Positions 8,112-15,787 of a stretch of 15,787 nucleotides of DNA are shown one piece after another (the stretch's first letter is position 1; every line of letters begins with the position of its first letter). The position numbers and the translations under genes were made by a program. Under the pieces are notes generated by a model that made no database searches, was not told where the DNA came from, and worked only from the letters and a program-made list of their open reading frames with translations. Origin of the DNA: an uncultured Collinsella sp. (GTDB lineage: Bacteria; Actinomycetota; Coriobacteriia; Coriobacteriales; Coriobacteriaceae); assembly GCA_900551635.1 (NCBI GenBank), contig URWQ01000012.1, positions 1 through 15,787 of the forward strand, written 5' to 3'.

Positions 8112-8768
8112 CTAGTGTTTGTTGCTCTTTCTATGAATGAGCTTTTCAAATTCGCCTCTGCCAGCGTCCTTAAAATAAAAACGAGCGTCAATATCAATCG
8201 CCTTTATCCAGTCGGTAAACGCCTTTTGAGGCAGAAGCATCATGGCAGTCGTTTTTCCACTTGAACCACCAGCTTTATCCTCGAGAAGCATCATTCCATT
8301 AGGGAAGTAATACGTACACCCATGTGCAAGTGAATTGCGGATATGAGTTAGTAAAGTCATTCCTTTACCTGAGTCTTTAGGTTCGGGACCCTTGCGACCA
8401 GAGATTGTATAAGGTTGAATACAGAGGACCCTCGGACTAACGATATCAATCGGAGCTTCAATCTCTTGTTTAACTCCATCAGCCGACTTTTGATTTACAG
8501 TTGTTTTAAATCCATATTCCTCAATCACATCTCCAAGATTATCAGCCATAAGTAATTCACGCTTCCCGGAAGGCACCCCTTCATACTCAAGAAGAGTATC
8601 GAATGGCAATTGTTTCAATCCATAATCAGAGGCGGTTCTTCTTTGAGAGGCAGAGTTAGCTACAGATTTAGTCACAAAGAAATCCCAAATAGAAGAAATC
8701 TCATCCGGAGTCCAATAGCTAGATTCATGCAGAGACATATGAAATGAAGATATACAGGCTTTGTCCAT
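8112..8768 (-). CDS. HEPN-motif protein inserted inside pglX (putative RNase)
   Basis: The 218-residue protein carries IRNSLAHG (Arg about 144, His about 149), the R-x4-H signature of HEPN domains, many of which are metal-independent RNases in toxins and defence systems. The layout resembles the small HEPN family typified by pEK499 p136: a helical N-terminus, RNxxAHG, a short strand pair, then TTAMMLLPQKAFTDWIKAI. No antitoxin of the MNT type is adjacent, so it is not a HEPN-MNT pair. GC is about 33-45% on sampled lines, far below its neighbours, which suggests recent acquisition. ATG 8768 is chosen because AGGTG, overlapping the pglX stop, lies eight bases upstream; an in-frame GTG at 8777 directly abuts that stop. 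Its position within the split pglX suggests a BREX-linked effector or regulator. The HEPN call rests mainly on one motif and overall shape. Confidence 0.75.
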   Translation of the reverse strand: MDKACISSFHMSLHESSYWTPDEISSIWDFFVTKSVANSASQRRTASDYGLKQLPFDTLLEYEGVPSGKRELLMADNLGDVIEEYGFKTTVNQKSADGVKQEIEAPIDIVSPRVLCIQPYTISGRKGPEPKDSGKGMTLLTHIRNSLAHGCTYYFPNGMMLLEDKAGGSSGKTTAMMLLPQKAFTDWIKAIDIDARFYFKDAGRGEFEKLIHRKSNKH

Positions 8769-8777
8769 AACCAGCAC

Positions 8778-11270
8778 CTACACCAAAGGGTTATGTTTGA
8801 AATCCCAAGAGGTTTCAAACGAATCCCAATCGGTTTTTGATAGTTCGCGGCACGAGTCGACCATGTCGTTGACCAACGGCTCCTGTTCCTCGTTCTGAAT
8901 GATCGGGTAGGTTGCGATTTGGCCTACCTCGAAATTAAGCGTCGGCGAGAGCATGCTTGCGACACGCATAATCACGGAGCTGTTACAAGCTCCCTGGAGA
9001 TACTTGAGTGACTCCTCGTCGCTAAAACCGCTCGTGCCCGCCACATCAAAGATATGCCCAGCAGGCTTAATACGAAACGCAATAGACCCGCTCGAGATTT
9101 TTGACCATGTAATCGAAGGCATAAAAAAACAGTCGGGATTTCGAATCACCGAACCCGCGAACTCTCGAACTAGGTGGCCATTGCTCTCCCAATTGATAAC
9201 GCATTCATTATTACCGTACCATTTACGAAAATCGCCTCCCTTGTTGTAGGGGAACCATTTGCAAGCGTTTTCAATCGACTCTTGAATAGATCCACAGGAA
9301 TAGACGCTCTTGCAATCATCGACTTCCCACCACTCGCGAACGAAACGAGCGTTCTCGCCAGTAGCAAGCCCTTGGCGCGGCTTGCCATACTCACTGAGCT
9401 GTTTTGCGTTTCCAAACGCATCCAGAAGAGCGTCACTGGCCCAGTAGGCTATGGGGGTGCCGGGGATTTGCTTGAAGGTGCCGGCGTCGCAGCGGTAGAC
9501 CCAGCCGCAATCGGGGTTTTGGATGGCCTCGACCAGTTTGAGCCTCTTGGCCTCAGAGCCGTTGATATCAACAAGGCGCACATAGGCGCCCTCGGCGTCC
9601 GAATGCTGGTTGTAGATCACGTCAGCTGTAACGTTGACGACCTCGCCGCCGATAGCATCAAACGCGCGAGGTCCCAGATGGGCCATGGAAACGATTGTCT
9701 TGTTGTCGATAACCTTGGCGCGCATCTTCTCAAAGCTGCCTAGGAACATCCAACTCTGCATGGTAACCATTGCGGCGTAGCCCTTATCCTCGACAAGGTT
9801 AAAACCGCGCTCGATAAAGCACGTGCAGAGGTCGCTCTTCACGTCGGGGTAGTTCTTCTTGATCCACTTGCTCATGAATGGATTAAAGCTGCTGCTGCCC
9901 ATATACGGAGGATTCGCCACGACGCAGATAAAACGACGGGACAGTTTCTCGCAAATGGCGACGGCGCTTTCGAGCTTAGTTTTGGTCGCAGAAGCAAAAA
10001 GGTCATCGGAACAACTCGCGGCGGCAGCCTTGAGCTCGTCGATCTCGTCCTCTGAGGGATTGAGCAGCGAACCGATCTCGCCCAAATGACTCAGCTCCTC
10101 GGCGAGCTTCTTGTTACCCGGCAGCTCGTCCTCCCCTAGCGGGATGCTCGAGAGCACGGTAACGTCGGCGCGAACGCCCCGCCCAAAGAAGCGACGGTCG
10201 TGCTCGCGGGCGCACATGGCAAGCGCCAGCTCCGCGATCTGTGCCGCGCGGGAATCGATTTCCATACCTGCAAGGTTTTTAGTAAGAATGAGCTCGGGAA
10301 TCTCGCGCTCACGATAGCCGCGCTCCTCGTACATATGGAAGAGCAGCTCAAACGCATAGACCAAGATATGGCCCGAGCCGCATGCGGGGTCGCAGAGGGT
10401 TATCTCCTCGGGACTCGAAATGCGAATGAAGTCCTCGTGCTCAGCATCGGGCTCGATGTAATACTCCATGCGCTCGCGTAGCGAACTCCCCGGATTGTTG
10501 AGCATCCACAGACGGCCGAGCGAGTTCTCGACCATATAGCGCACAATCCACTCGGGGGTGAAGAGCTGCGTGGCGGGCGCGATGTCCGCCGCCGCTGCCT
10601 TGCGCTTGGACTTGAAGAACTCGTCTTTAACGTCGGCATTGTAGTACTGATACATCCAGCCCAGAACGGTCACGCCCTCGCGCCAGTCCTCGTCAGTGAG
10701 GACGGCATTGAGTTTGCCCACCACGCTGTCAGCCATCATGAGGCCCTGGGGCAACAGCAGCTCCATGGCTCCGCCCACGCGTTCAAAGACGCCCGGCAGG
10801 CAATCGGCAAGCTCCTCGCACTGAGCAACAAACAGGTAGCGCCACAACGGTTCATCCAAGCCCGCCATCTTGAGCTCGGCTATGCGATCGGTATCGGCCG
10901 TCGTTATTTCCACGTCCAGTGCGTTCTCCACGGCCTCGCTGCCATGGCTGCCGTCCGCACGACTTAGCATGCGCATACGGCTGGGAAGCCATCCGTATGC
11001 ATCCATGAAGCGAATGGCCACGATGCGGTTGAACCAGGTGTAGGCCGCACGGTCGCGCAGCGCCTCGTGACCCACCTCTGCCTGCATGCGCAGCAGTTCG
11101 TCGCGTTGCTCAATCTCAGCCGGACTTAGGGGCAGGCTGTTGACGGTCTCGGACCCAGCGGGCGCAGGTGCAGGTTCGGTGATGCCGTAGCGCACCATCT
11201 GCGCCTCAACGCCTTTGATGAGCTCCGTGCGGGCCCAGGTGCAGAAGCTCTTAAGAGCAGAATCGTTCAT
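8778..11270 (-). CDS. pglX: PglX N-terminal part: BREX adenine-specific DNA methyltransferase with target recognition region
   Basis: PglX (BrxX) methylates an adenine in a non-palindromic site, marking host DNA as self. This 830-residue ORF has the family N-terminus (a helical domain, about 1-230), TPEWIVRYMVENSLGRLW (about 238-255), the AdoMet-binding motif DPACGSG (about 294-300), and catalytic NPPY (about 453-456). A variable target recognition region follows, from about 600 onward. It ends at WDSFETSWDFKHNPLV, a point where normal PglX of about 1,200 residues continues. The missing C-terminal part is encoded separately at 7022-7990. ATG 11270 follows GAAAGG about ten bases upstream, and the gene starts 66 bases after brxC. 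GC drops from above 60% to about 50% after roughly residue 612, which suggests an exchanged specificity region. The catalytic motifs are intact. Confidence 0.95.
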   Translation of the reverse strand: MNDSALKSFCTWARTELIKGVEAQMVRYGITEPAPAPAGSETVNSLPLSPAEIEQRDELLRMQAEVGHEALRDRAAYTWFNRIVAIRFMDAYGWLPSRMRMLSRADGSHGSEAVENALDVEITTADTDRIAELKMAGLDEPLWRYLFVAQCEELADCLPGVFERVGGAMELLLPQGLMMADSVVGKLNAVLTDEDWREGVTVLGWMYQYYNADVKDEFFKSKRKAAAADIAPATQLFTPEWIVRYMVENSLGRLWMLNNPGSSLRERMEYYIEPDAEHEDFIRISSPEEITLCDPACGSGHILVYAFELLFHMYEERGYREREIPELILTKNLAGMEIDSRAAQIAELALAMCAREHDRRFFGRGVRADVTVLSSIPLGEDELPGNKKLAEELSHLGEIGSLLNPSEDEIDELKAAAASCSDDLFASATKTKLESAVAICEKLSRRFICVVANPPYMGSSSFNPFMSKWIKKNYPDVKSDLCTCFIERGFNLVEDKGYAAMVTMQSWMFLGSFEKMRAKVIDNKTIVSMAHLGPRAFDAIGGEVVNVTADVIYNQHSDAEGAYVRLVDINGSEAKRLKLVEAIQNPDCGWVYRCDAGTFKQIPGTPIAYWASDALLDAFGNAKQLSEYGKPRQGLATGENARFVREWWEVDDCKSVYSCGSIQESIENACKWFPYNKGGDFRKWYGNNECVINWESNGHLVREFAGSVIRNPDCFFMPSITWSKISSGSIAFRIKPAGHIFDVAGTSGFSDEESLKYLQGACNSSVIMRVASMLSPTLNFEVGQIATYPIIQNEEQEPLVNDMVDSCRELSKTDWDSFETSWDFKHNPLV

Positions 11271-11298
11271 GGTTGATGAGCCTTTCTAAACGCCATAA

Positions 11299-11328
11299 GC
11301 AACCGGCGCACGTTTTGGCGCCGGTTGC
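11299..11328 (-). terminator. Perfect hairpin between brxC and pglX
   Basis: GCAACCGGCGC at 11299-11309 and GCGCCGGTTGC at 11318-11328 form a perfect 11-bp stem with an eight-base loop. It lies eight bases after the brxC stop codon. The bases following it on the minus strand (TTATGGCGTTT) are only modestly T-rich. It may cause partial termination, setting less pglX than brxC message, or protect the brxC 3' end. Confidence 0.55.
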
Positions 11329-11336
11329 CCCGCGGG

Positions 11337-14300
11337 TTAGTTGATACGGATCTCGTCGTTTGCAGCGAGTGCCTGCATAAGGCGGGAGCGCAAGTCATCC
11401 ACATAGCGCTCCACGTCCTCTGCGGACAAGAGACGACTCGGCTTGGCCAGATCGGCGCGGCGCACGGTCTTGATCTTGCGCTGGGGCTTGGGCGCGGGCA
11501 CGGGAGCAGACGATGCGGCGCCCTTGTTGGAGACCTTCTTGACCACCTCACCCGTACTCGTGACCTCAGTGGTGCGGCGCTCGTTGTCCATGCGCATGCG
11601 GGCCGCATCCACGGCGTCGTATATCTTGTTGGTTGCAGCAACGATCCAGTTGCCCCAGTTAGTCGCGGCAACACTCAGCTCGTTGAGGCTTTGAGCACTG
11701 TGGGCACGGTTTTTGAACGACTCGTATTTGGCGGCGGCTTCTGCTATGGCATCCTTGGCTTGATTGACAAAGCCCTTTTGACTCTCAGCCTGTGCCTGCA
11801 GGTCTTGCAGATCGCTCTCGATGCGGCACAAAAACTCATTGCGGCGGATGCCCAGCAGCTTTTTTATGTCGTCCTCAACGGGATCCATAAGCGGCTGCAG
11901 GTCTTTAATGCGGCCATAGGGCTTGGGATCTTTGAGGATCTCGCGCACCTTTGCCACGTTCTCCACCGCGTTGGGAATGTCATCGGAGACATACTCAATA
12001 CCCTCGGTGCGACTCAAGAAATCCTTGGCGTGATCAAACGCCGTTCGTTGGTTGGACTCGAAGAACTCAACCACCCTGTCAAAGTCTTCCTTGGCATCGA
12101 GCAGGCGGTCCTCGTGCTTGGTGAAGGTGGTCAAGAATGCCTCGGACTCGCTCTGGTCCTTAAGGATGTCGGCGACCTCCGAGCGCATCTTCTCGCACTC
12201 GTCCTCACCGGGATACGGGTAGGCTGGTTTGATGCCCGTGTAGTAGTCGCGTGCCATGGCGAGGCACGCCTCGCGCAAGTCCTCAAGGCGCGCTTTAATC
12301 TCGGCCACGAGCTTATCCTCGTTGGAGGGCACGGTGCCAAGCTCAAACAGGTCACGCATAAGCTCGCCCGTATCGCACAGCAAACGGTCACTCATGCGCA
12401 TACGCAAGCGCACCTGGGCTTTATCGGCATCCTTGCGCAGGAGTGCCACCATGCGGCTATCGTTGGCTTGAACCGTTTGACCGCCAAACAGCACCTGCGC
12501 GCGCTGCTCCACCACAAGCTGCGCCACCACATTTGCGATATCGACCTCGCGCCAGCCAAAGGGTCTTTGCTGGTACTGGCGCTGGATATCGCCCATAGCG
12601 GTATCCAGGTGGCGCTGGTGCTGAACTTTGAGGTAGTCCTCGACCTCCTTGAGCGCACGCATGTTGCCCGCGTCCATGCCAGCGAGCCCAGCTTGAACGT
12701 TGCCCGCCAGAGTGGAGCGGATATCGGAATCGCTCGTGACCGGCGCGCCGATATAGTCGGCCTTTTCAAAGACCACATCGCACAGCTGCGCCAGCACCTG
12801 CTCAAAAACCTGGGCGGGTTTGGCCGCGCGGACCTCAACCATGCGGCCGTTGACCGCGCAACGTGCATGGAGCACGGCCTCGCTCAAAAGGGTATCGGCC
12901 TCCTTCTCGTTATAAGCCGCCTCGCGCATCTTGGACTCGACGATCTGGCGCGTACTCGGCTGAAGCTCCTGGAGATTTCGCGTCTTGGCGTACTTGCGGA
13001 TCTTGGCGGCGTTGACGAGCGTCTCCCAATAATCCGCCTCGTCGCTCAAGGCCACGATGGCTTTGCCCGAAGAAGCCAAGGCCAGCTCGGTATCGTCCGC
13101 ACGGCCCAGGTCGCTCGCCATAGTCGCCACGTAAAGCTCCATGCCGCCCATGCTGGTACCGTGGATTGAGCCGTCCACATAGCGGTCAAACGGAAAGTCG
13201 TTGGCCCCGCGGTTGAGTTTGCGCGCGGTGTAGATGCTGTCGAACAGGCGCTTTTTGATAGACTCGATCACCTGCGCGTTATCGATCGGGGTGCGTGCGA
13301 TCTCCTGCGCTATCTCCTGCTCCTCGTCGGTGAGGAAGCTATAGGTATCGCCCTGGCGTGCCACGTAGTTCTCGCGCTCCAGGCGGGCAAGGGACTCCTT
13401 GACGCGGTCCTTGAGGGCGCGCATGTCCACGTCGAGGCCGTCGATCATGAAGATGGAGATGTTCTCGGCCGTGGCCTTAACGTAGCCGATGTAACGAATC
13501 AGGTACAGGAGCTTGAGCACCTGAACGTCGTAGGGTTCAAGGCCCTTTGCGTCCTCGGCCGCACGGACCGCGCGGTCGACCACCTGGATGATGCCGTGCT
13601 CAAGGTCTTTGGAGATAGTATCGAAGAAGCGCCAGAACGGCACGAGCGCACCGGTCTGGTCATGCTGGATGGCCTGAGCGCTCTCCTGGAACGCGCTCAG
13701 CATGGAGCGCTCGCCCGTTGACATGTGCTTGGCCTTGACACCGTGCTTGCGCACCTCGGTCATCACGTCGGGCAGGAGCTTAAACTGGTAGCCCACAAAC
13801 GGGTAGCTGGCCACAAAATCCTTGGAGTTGGCGTAGCCGGCAAGGTCGGAGCGCGAGCCACCCTCAAAGGTAAAGTTGTTTTTAAGCACGGCGGCGTCTT
13901 GCTCGTAGACCTGTGCAAGCATATCGGCCACCGGCGCGGTCTTCTCGAGCACACGGCGCTGGATGACCTCGTCCACGCTGGAGCTGGAGAGCGAAAGTCG
14001 GGTATTGAAACGGCCTTGGATCTTTGAAAAGTCGTTGCCCACGGGCAGGCTCAGGTTGTCGATGGCCTCCTGGCTCGTGACCATCACCCACACGCGGCCA
14101 CCGCAGGCGGCACCCAACTCCTCGACGATGGTCTGAAGGCTCAGCATAAGGCTTGGGTCCTGGTCGTTTGTAATAAACTGACCCACCTCGTCGACCATAA
14201 AGAGCAAACGGAAGTTGCCGCCGTGGGCCGCTGCCTGAGCGTCCACGTAGTCCTTGACCTTTTTGGCAAAGACATCAGGGGCCAAAACCTCGTCCTCAGA

Positions 14301-14999
14301 ACCCTCGAGCCAGTTCCATGCGGCCTTTTCGCTCATGCCGAGCACGCTCTGCAGCACCTCGACGACGTCGTCCTCAAAGTAGCTGTAGGTATCGCGGGTC
14401 TGGAGCCAGGACTCGCCGTTGACGCGCTCAAAGGCCTCGCGGAACTCCTGGGTCTTGCCCAGGGAATCGATGTATTCCTCGAGCTTTGCAAGCTTGAGGT
14501 CCTCGCCGTAGAAGCCGCGCGCCTCGTAGAACATGCGCTCAAAGCCGCGAAGCAGCGCCGTGGGAGCCGTATCACCCTGCTTCCACTGGCCCGCCTTGCT
14601 ATCGATGTTAAAGAGGATGGCCTGCGTGGACACCGAGCAGGCGCGCTCCATGGCAGCCTCGACCATGGGGTCGACGATCTTGCCGTCAAAGTAGCGGATG
14701 GCGCTCTTGCCGCCGATCTGGCGATTCTCGAGCAGGTAGCTCAGCATCTTGAGGAAGTGCGATTTACCAGAACCGAAGAAACCACTGATCCACACGCCGA
14801 TCTTGTCGGTGGACACATCGATGGCATCGCCGTAGGCCTTGAAGAACGTGGCAAAATGCCTCTGCAACTCGCGCGTCACCACGTACTCGTCAAGCTCCTG
14901 GCGGATGGACCCATCTTTTGAATCCTGGACCTTGACCACGCCGTTGATGGAGCGGTTGATGTCTTTAGCAAAGAGGTCGCGAATGATCGTGTTGTCCAT
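11337..14999 (-). CDS. brxC: BrxC, large BREX P-loop ATPase
   Basis: BrxC (related to PglY) is a large ATPase essential for both host methylation and phage exclusion in studied type 1 systems. It is thought to act in a complex with BrxB, PglX and PglZ. The 1,220-residue length is normal. Near the N-terminus, IGVWISGFFGSGKSHFLK holds Walker A (GFFGSGKS, about 73-80). RLLFMVDEVGQFI holds Walker B (about 265-272, with catalytic Glu after Asp). The C-terminal third (about 880-1150) is rich in charged helices and probably coiled coil. The final residues include a basic, proline-containing linker (PVPAPKPQRKIK) before a short end domain. ATG 14999 follows AAAGGAG about five bases upstream. The gene starts 78 bases after brxB, and nothing suggests damage. 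Confidence 0.96.
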   Translation of the reverse strand: MDNTIIRDLFAKDINRSINGVVKVQDSKDGSIRQELDEYVVTRELQRHFATFFKAYGDAIDVSTDKIGVWISGFFGSGKSHFLKMLSYLLENRQIGGKSAIRYFDGKIVDPMVEAAMERACSVSTQAILFNIDSKAGQWKQGDTAPTALLRGFERMFYEARGFYGEDLKLAKLEEYIDSLGKTQEFREAFERVNGESWLQTRDTYSYFEDDVVEVLQSVLGMSEKAAWNWLEGSEDEVLAPDVFAKKVKDYVDAQAAAHGGNFRLLFMVDEVGQFITNDQDPSLMLSLQTIVEELGAACGGRVWVMVTSQEAIDNLSLPVGNDFSKIQGRFNTRLSLSSSSVDEVIQRRVLEKTAPVADMLAQVYEQDAAVLKNNFTFEGGSRSDLAGYANSKDFVASYPFVGYQFKLLPDVMTEVRKHGVKAKHMSTGERSMLSAFQESAQAIQHDQTGALVPFWRFFDTISKDLEHGIIQVVDRAVRAAEDAKGLEPYDVQVLKLLYLIRYIGYVKATAENISIFMIDGLDVDMRALKDRVKESLARLERENYVARQGDTYSFLTDEEQEIAQEIARTPIDNAQVIESIKKRLFDSIYTARKLNRGANDFPFDRYVDGSIHGTSMGGMELYVATMASDLGRADDTELALASSGKAIVALSDEADYWETLVNAAKIRKYAKTRNLQELQPSTRQIVESKMREAAYNEKEADTLLSEAVLHARCAVNGRMVEVRAAKPAQVFEQVLAQLCDVVFEKADYIGAPVTSDSDIRSTLAGNVQAGLAGMDAGNMRALKEVEDYLKVQHQRHLDTAMGDIQRQYQQRPFGWREVDIANVVAQLVVEQRAQVLFGGQTVQANDSRMVALLRKDADKAQVRLRMRMSDRLLCDTGELMRDLFELGTVPSNEDKLVAEIKARLEDLREACLAMARDYYTGIKPAYPYPGEDECEKMRSEVADILKDQSESEAFLTTFTKHEDRLLDAKEDFDRVVEFFESNQRTAFDHAKDFLSRTEGIEYVSDDIPNAVENVAKVREILKDPKPYGRIKDLQPLMDPVEDDIKKLLGIRRNEFLCRIESDLQDLQAQAESQKGFVNQAKDAIAEAAAKYESFKNRAHSAQSLNELSVAATNWGNWIVAATNKIYDAVDAARMRMDNERRTTEVTSTGEVVKKVSNKGAASSAPVPAPKPQRKIKTVRRADLAKPSRLLSAEDVERYVDDLRSRLMQALAANDEIRIN

Positions 15000-15077
15000 G
15001 GATGCTCCTTTGGGTTTGGGAACGTTATGGCAAAGGGTTGTTACCGGCGGCAGGGACTTGCCTGCGGGGAGCCGTGC

Positions 15078-15770
15078 TTACGAGATATCGATGGCGCGGT
15101 AGTAGTTGTCGGCCGGCAGACGGTTAAAGAGCTGGAAAGAAGAGCCGTTGAAACTGCCCGGATAGGCGGCGACCACAGGCACCTCATCAAAATCCGCAAG
15201 CATGCAGTGGAGAAGCGTGTGTATGCGAAAGAACGGGAAAACCTCGCCCGCGCCAGTAAGGAGAACGACGTCTCCAGGCGCGTGCGGTTCGGTCTGCTCA
15301 AGGATGTACGCGGCGACTTTCTCAGGCGAGGCGAACTTGGCCACGTCCTCGAGCACGCGCTGGGTACCGCGGCGCTCCTCTTGGTGCGGGATAGCCTTGA
15401 GGACACGGCGCTTTTCGAGAATTGCCAGCACGGCGTCGTAAAGGTTCACGACCTTGAGCGTGCACGGAAGCTTGTCGGCCTCGGCATCGCGTGAAAGGGT
15501 GTCAAATAATGCACGCGCCTCAAACTCCAGCGCGGGGTCATAGCAAAAAGTGTGGAAGCCGATCTCATTGCCTATGCCCTTGTTGGCCAAAAAGTCCTCG
15601 CTGCACAGGCACTCGCGCAGAAGCTGCGCACGGCGCTCAAATTCCTGACAGGCGCGCTCGGAGCGGGCATGCGCCGCCACGACGCTCTTGCGGGAATGGA
15701 TGCCGATATTGGTGGTGAGATCGGTCGCCGGGGTGATAACAGGGTCGACGGCGCTTTTGACGGGAGGCAC
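15078..15770 (-). CDS. brxB: BrxB, BREX protein of the DUF1788 family
   Basis: BrxB is a small core protein of type 1 BREX, needed for methylation and defence in studied systems and found in complex with other Brx proteins; its chemistry is unknown. The 230-residue product matches the family: SEDFLANKGIGNEIGFHTFCYDP (about 57-79), VVLLTGAGEVFPFFRIHTLLH (about 168-188), VPVVAAYPGSF, and the C-terminal FNRLPADNYYRAIDI. The first 40 residues are not typical and may be an extension, or the true start may lie further in. The GTG at 15770 has GGTG about eight bases upstream and starts just after a TAG at 15772-15774 that probably ends brxA. That near-contact implies translational coupling. It leads into brxC on the same strand. 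Confidence 0.92.
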   Translation of the reverse strand: MPPVKSAVDPVITPATDLTTNIGIHSRKSVVAAHARSERACQEFERRAQLLRECLCSEDFLANKGIGNEIGFHTFCYDPALEFEARALFDTLSRDAEADKLPCTLKVVNLYDAVLAILEKRRVLKAIPHQEERRGTQRVLEDVAKFASPEKVAAYILEQTEPHAPGDVVLLTGAGEVFPFFRIHTLLHCMLADFDEVPVVAAYPGSFNGSSFQLFNRLPADNYYRAIDIS

Positions 15771-15771
15771 G

Positions 15772-15787
15772 CTACATCACCACCCTG
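15772..15787 (-). CDS. Possible 3' end of brxA (last codons only)
   Basis: A minus-strand frame entering from the window edge ends at a TAG at 15772-15774, directly before the brxB start. In type 1 BREX the gene before brxB is brxA (DUF1819), so this is its expected position. Only four sense codons are visible, so the identity rests purely on gene order. Confidence 0.3.

Larger units (their letters stand above)
7991..9440. other. Low-GC segment: PglX specificity region, HEPN gene and spacer
   Basis: Hand counts of 60-base lines give about 60-65% GC in the PglX methyltransferase half (for example 9421-9540 and 10021-10080). The stretch 8821-9420 gives about 42-57%, and the HEPN gene and spacer about 33-45% (20/60 at 8461-8520, 21/60 at 8041-8100). 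GC is high again below 7990. The upper edge lies near PglX residue 612, close to the stretch IPGTPIAYWAS. I see no direct repeats, transposase or integrase at the edges, so homologous exchange at conserved flanks is more likely than an insertion element. Confidence 0.6.

Noticed and set aside
8112..8768. HEPN-MNT toxin-antitoxin pair
   Set aside because: No nucleotidyltransferase-like (MNT) gene is adjacent; the neighbours are the two PglX parts.
7022..11270. Phase-variable pglX switched by DNA inversion, as in some lactobacilli
   Set aside because: There is no second inverted pglX copy, no recombinase gene, and no long inverted repeats flanking the specificity region in this window.
11325..13169. 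Plus-strand open frame of 614 codons
   Set aside because: It is the reverse-strand shadow of brxC, which has clear Walker motifs and family length. The shadow protein has no recognisable motif.
15040..15070. Hairpin in the brxB-brxC gap (GCAGG/CCTGC)
   Set aside because: The stem is only five base pairs with mismatches beyond, which is weak for a GC-rich region.
1..15787. CRISPR arrays, tRNA or rRNA genes
   Set aside because: No regularly spaced repeats and no tRNA- or rRNA-like stretches were seen on either strand.

Overview
This window holds most of a BREX type 1 anti-phage defence operon, read entirely on the minus strand, from a high-GC bacterium. GC is about 60-65% in the conserved genes by hand count of sampled lines. 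The codon style and the alanine- and acidic-rich proteins suggest an actinobacterium, possibly a gut Coriobacteriia such as Collinsella. That placement is an inference; no rRNA or marker gene is present.

Layout in the direction of transcription (high to low coordinates): a possible brxA stop codon at the window edge; brxB (15770-15078); brxC, a large P-loop ATPase (14999-11337); the methyltransferase and target-recognition part of pglX/brxX (11270-8778); a low-GC gene with a HEPN RNase-type motif (8768-8112); the C-terminal part of pglX as a separate ORF (7990-7022); pglZ (6998-4290); brxL (4278-1945); an unrecognised 454-residue protein (1869-505); and an unrecognised 63-residue acidic protein (477-286). 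Bases 1-285 carry no supported gene. The order brxA-brxB-brxC-pglX-pglZ-brxL is the canonical type 1 order, so the core set appears complete apart from brxA, which would lie just outside.

The striking feature is pglX. The family is normally one protein of about 1,200 residues. Here it is two ORFs of 830 and 322 residues whose sequences together cover a normal PglX. They are separated by a HEPN gene with an RNSLAH motif and a 121-base AT-rich spacer. GC falls from about 60-65% to about 50% at roughly residue 612 of the N-terminal part, where target recognition is expected. It falls to about 33-45% in the HEPN gene and spacer, then returns to high GC in the C-terminal ORF. This suggests that a specificity region plus a HEPN effector was exchanged as one cassette between conserved ends. 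Both halves keep intact frames and plausible ribosome binding sites, which argues for a working split enzyme rather than a decaying one.

In known type 1 systems, PglX with BrxB, BrxC and PglZ marks host DNA by adenine methylation and blocks unmarked phage, and BrxL is needed for the defence step. Here the HEPN protein could add an RNA-cleaving abortive-infection arm tied to PglX. The two genes after brxL may be accessory parts. These last two roles are hypotheses.
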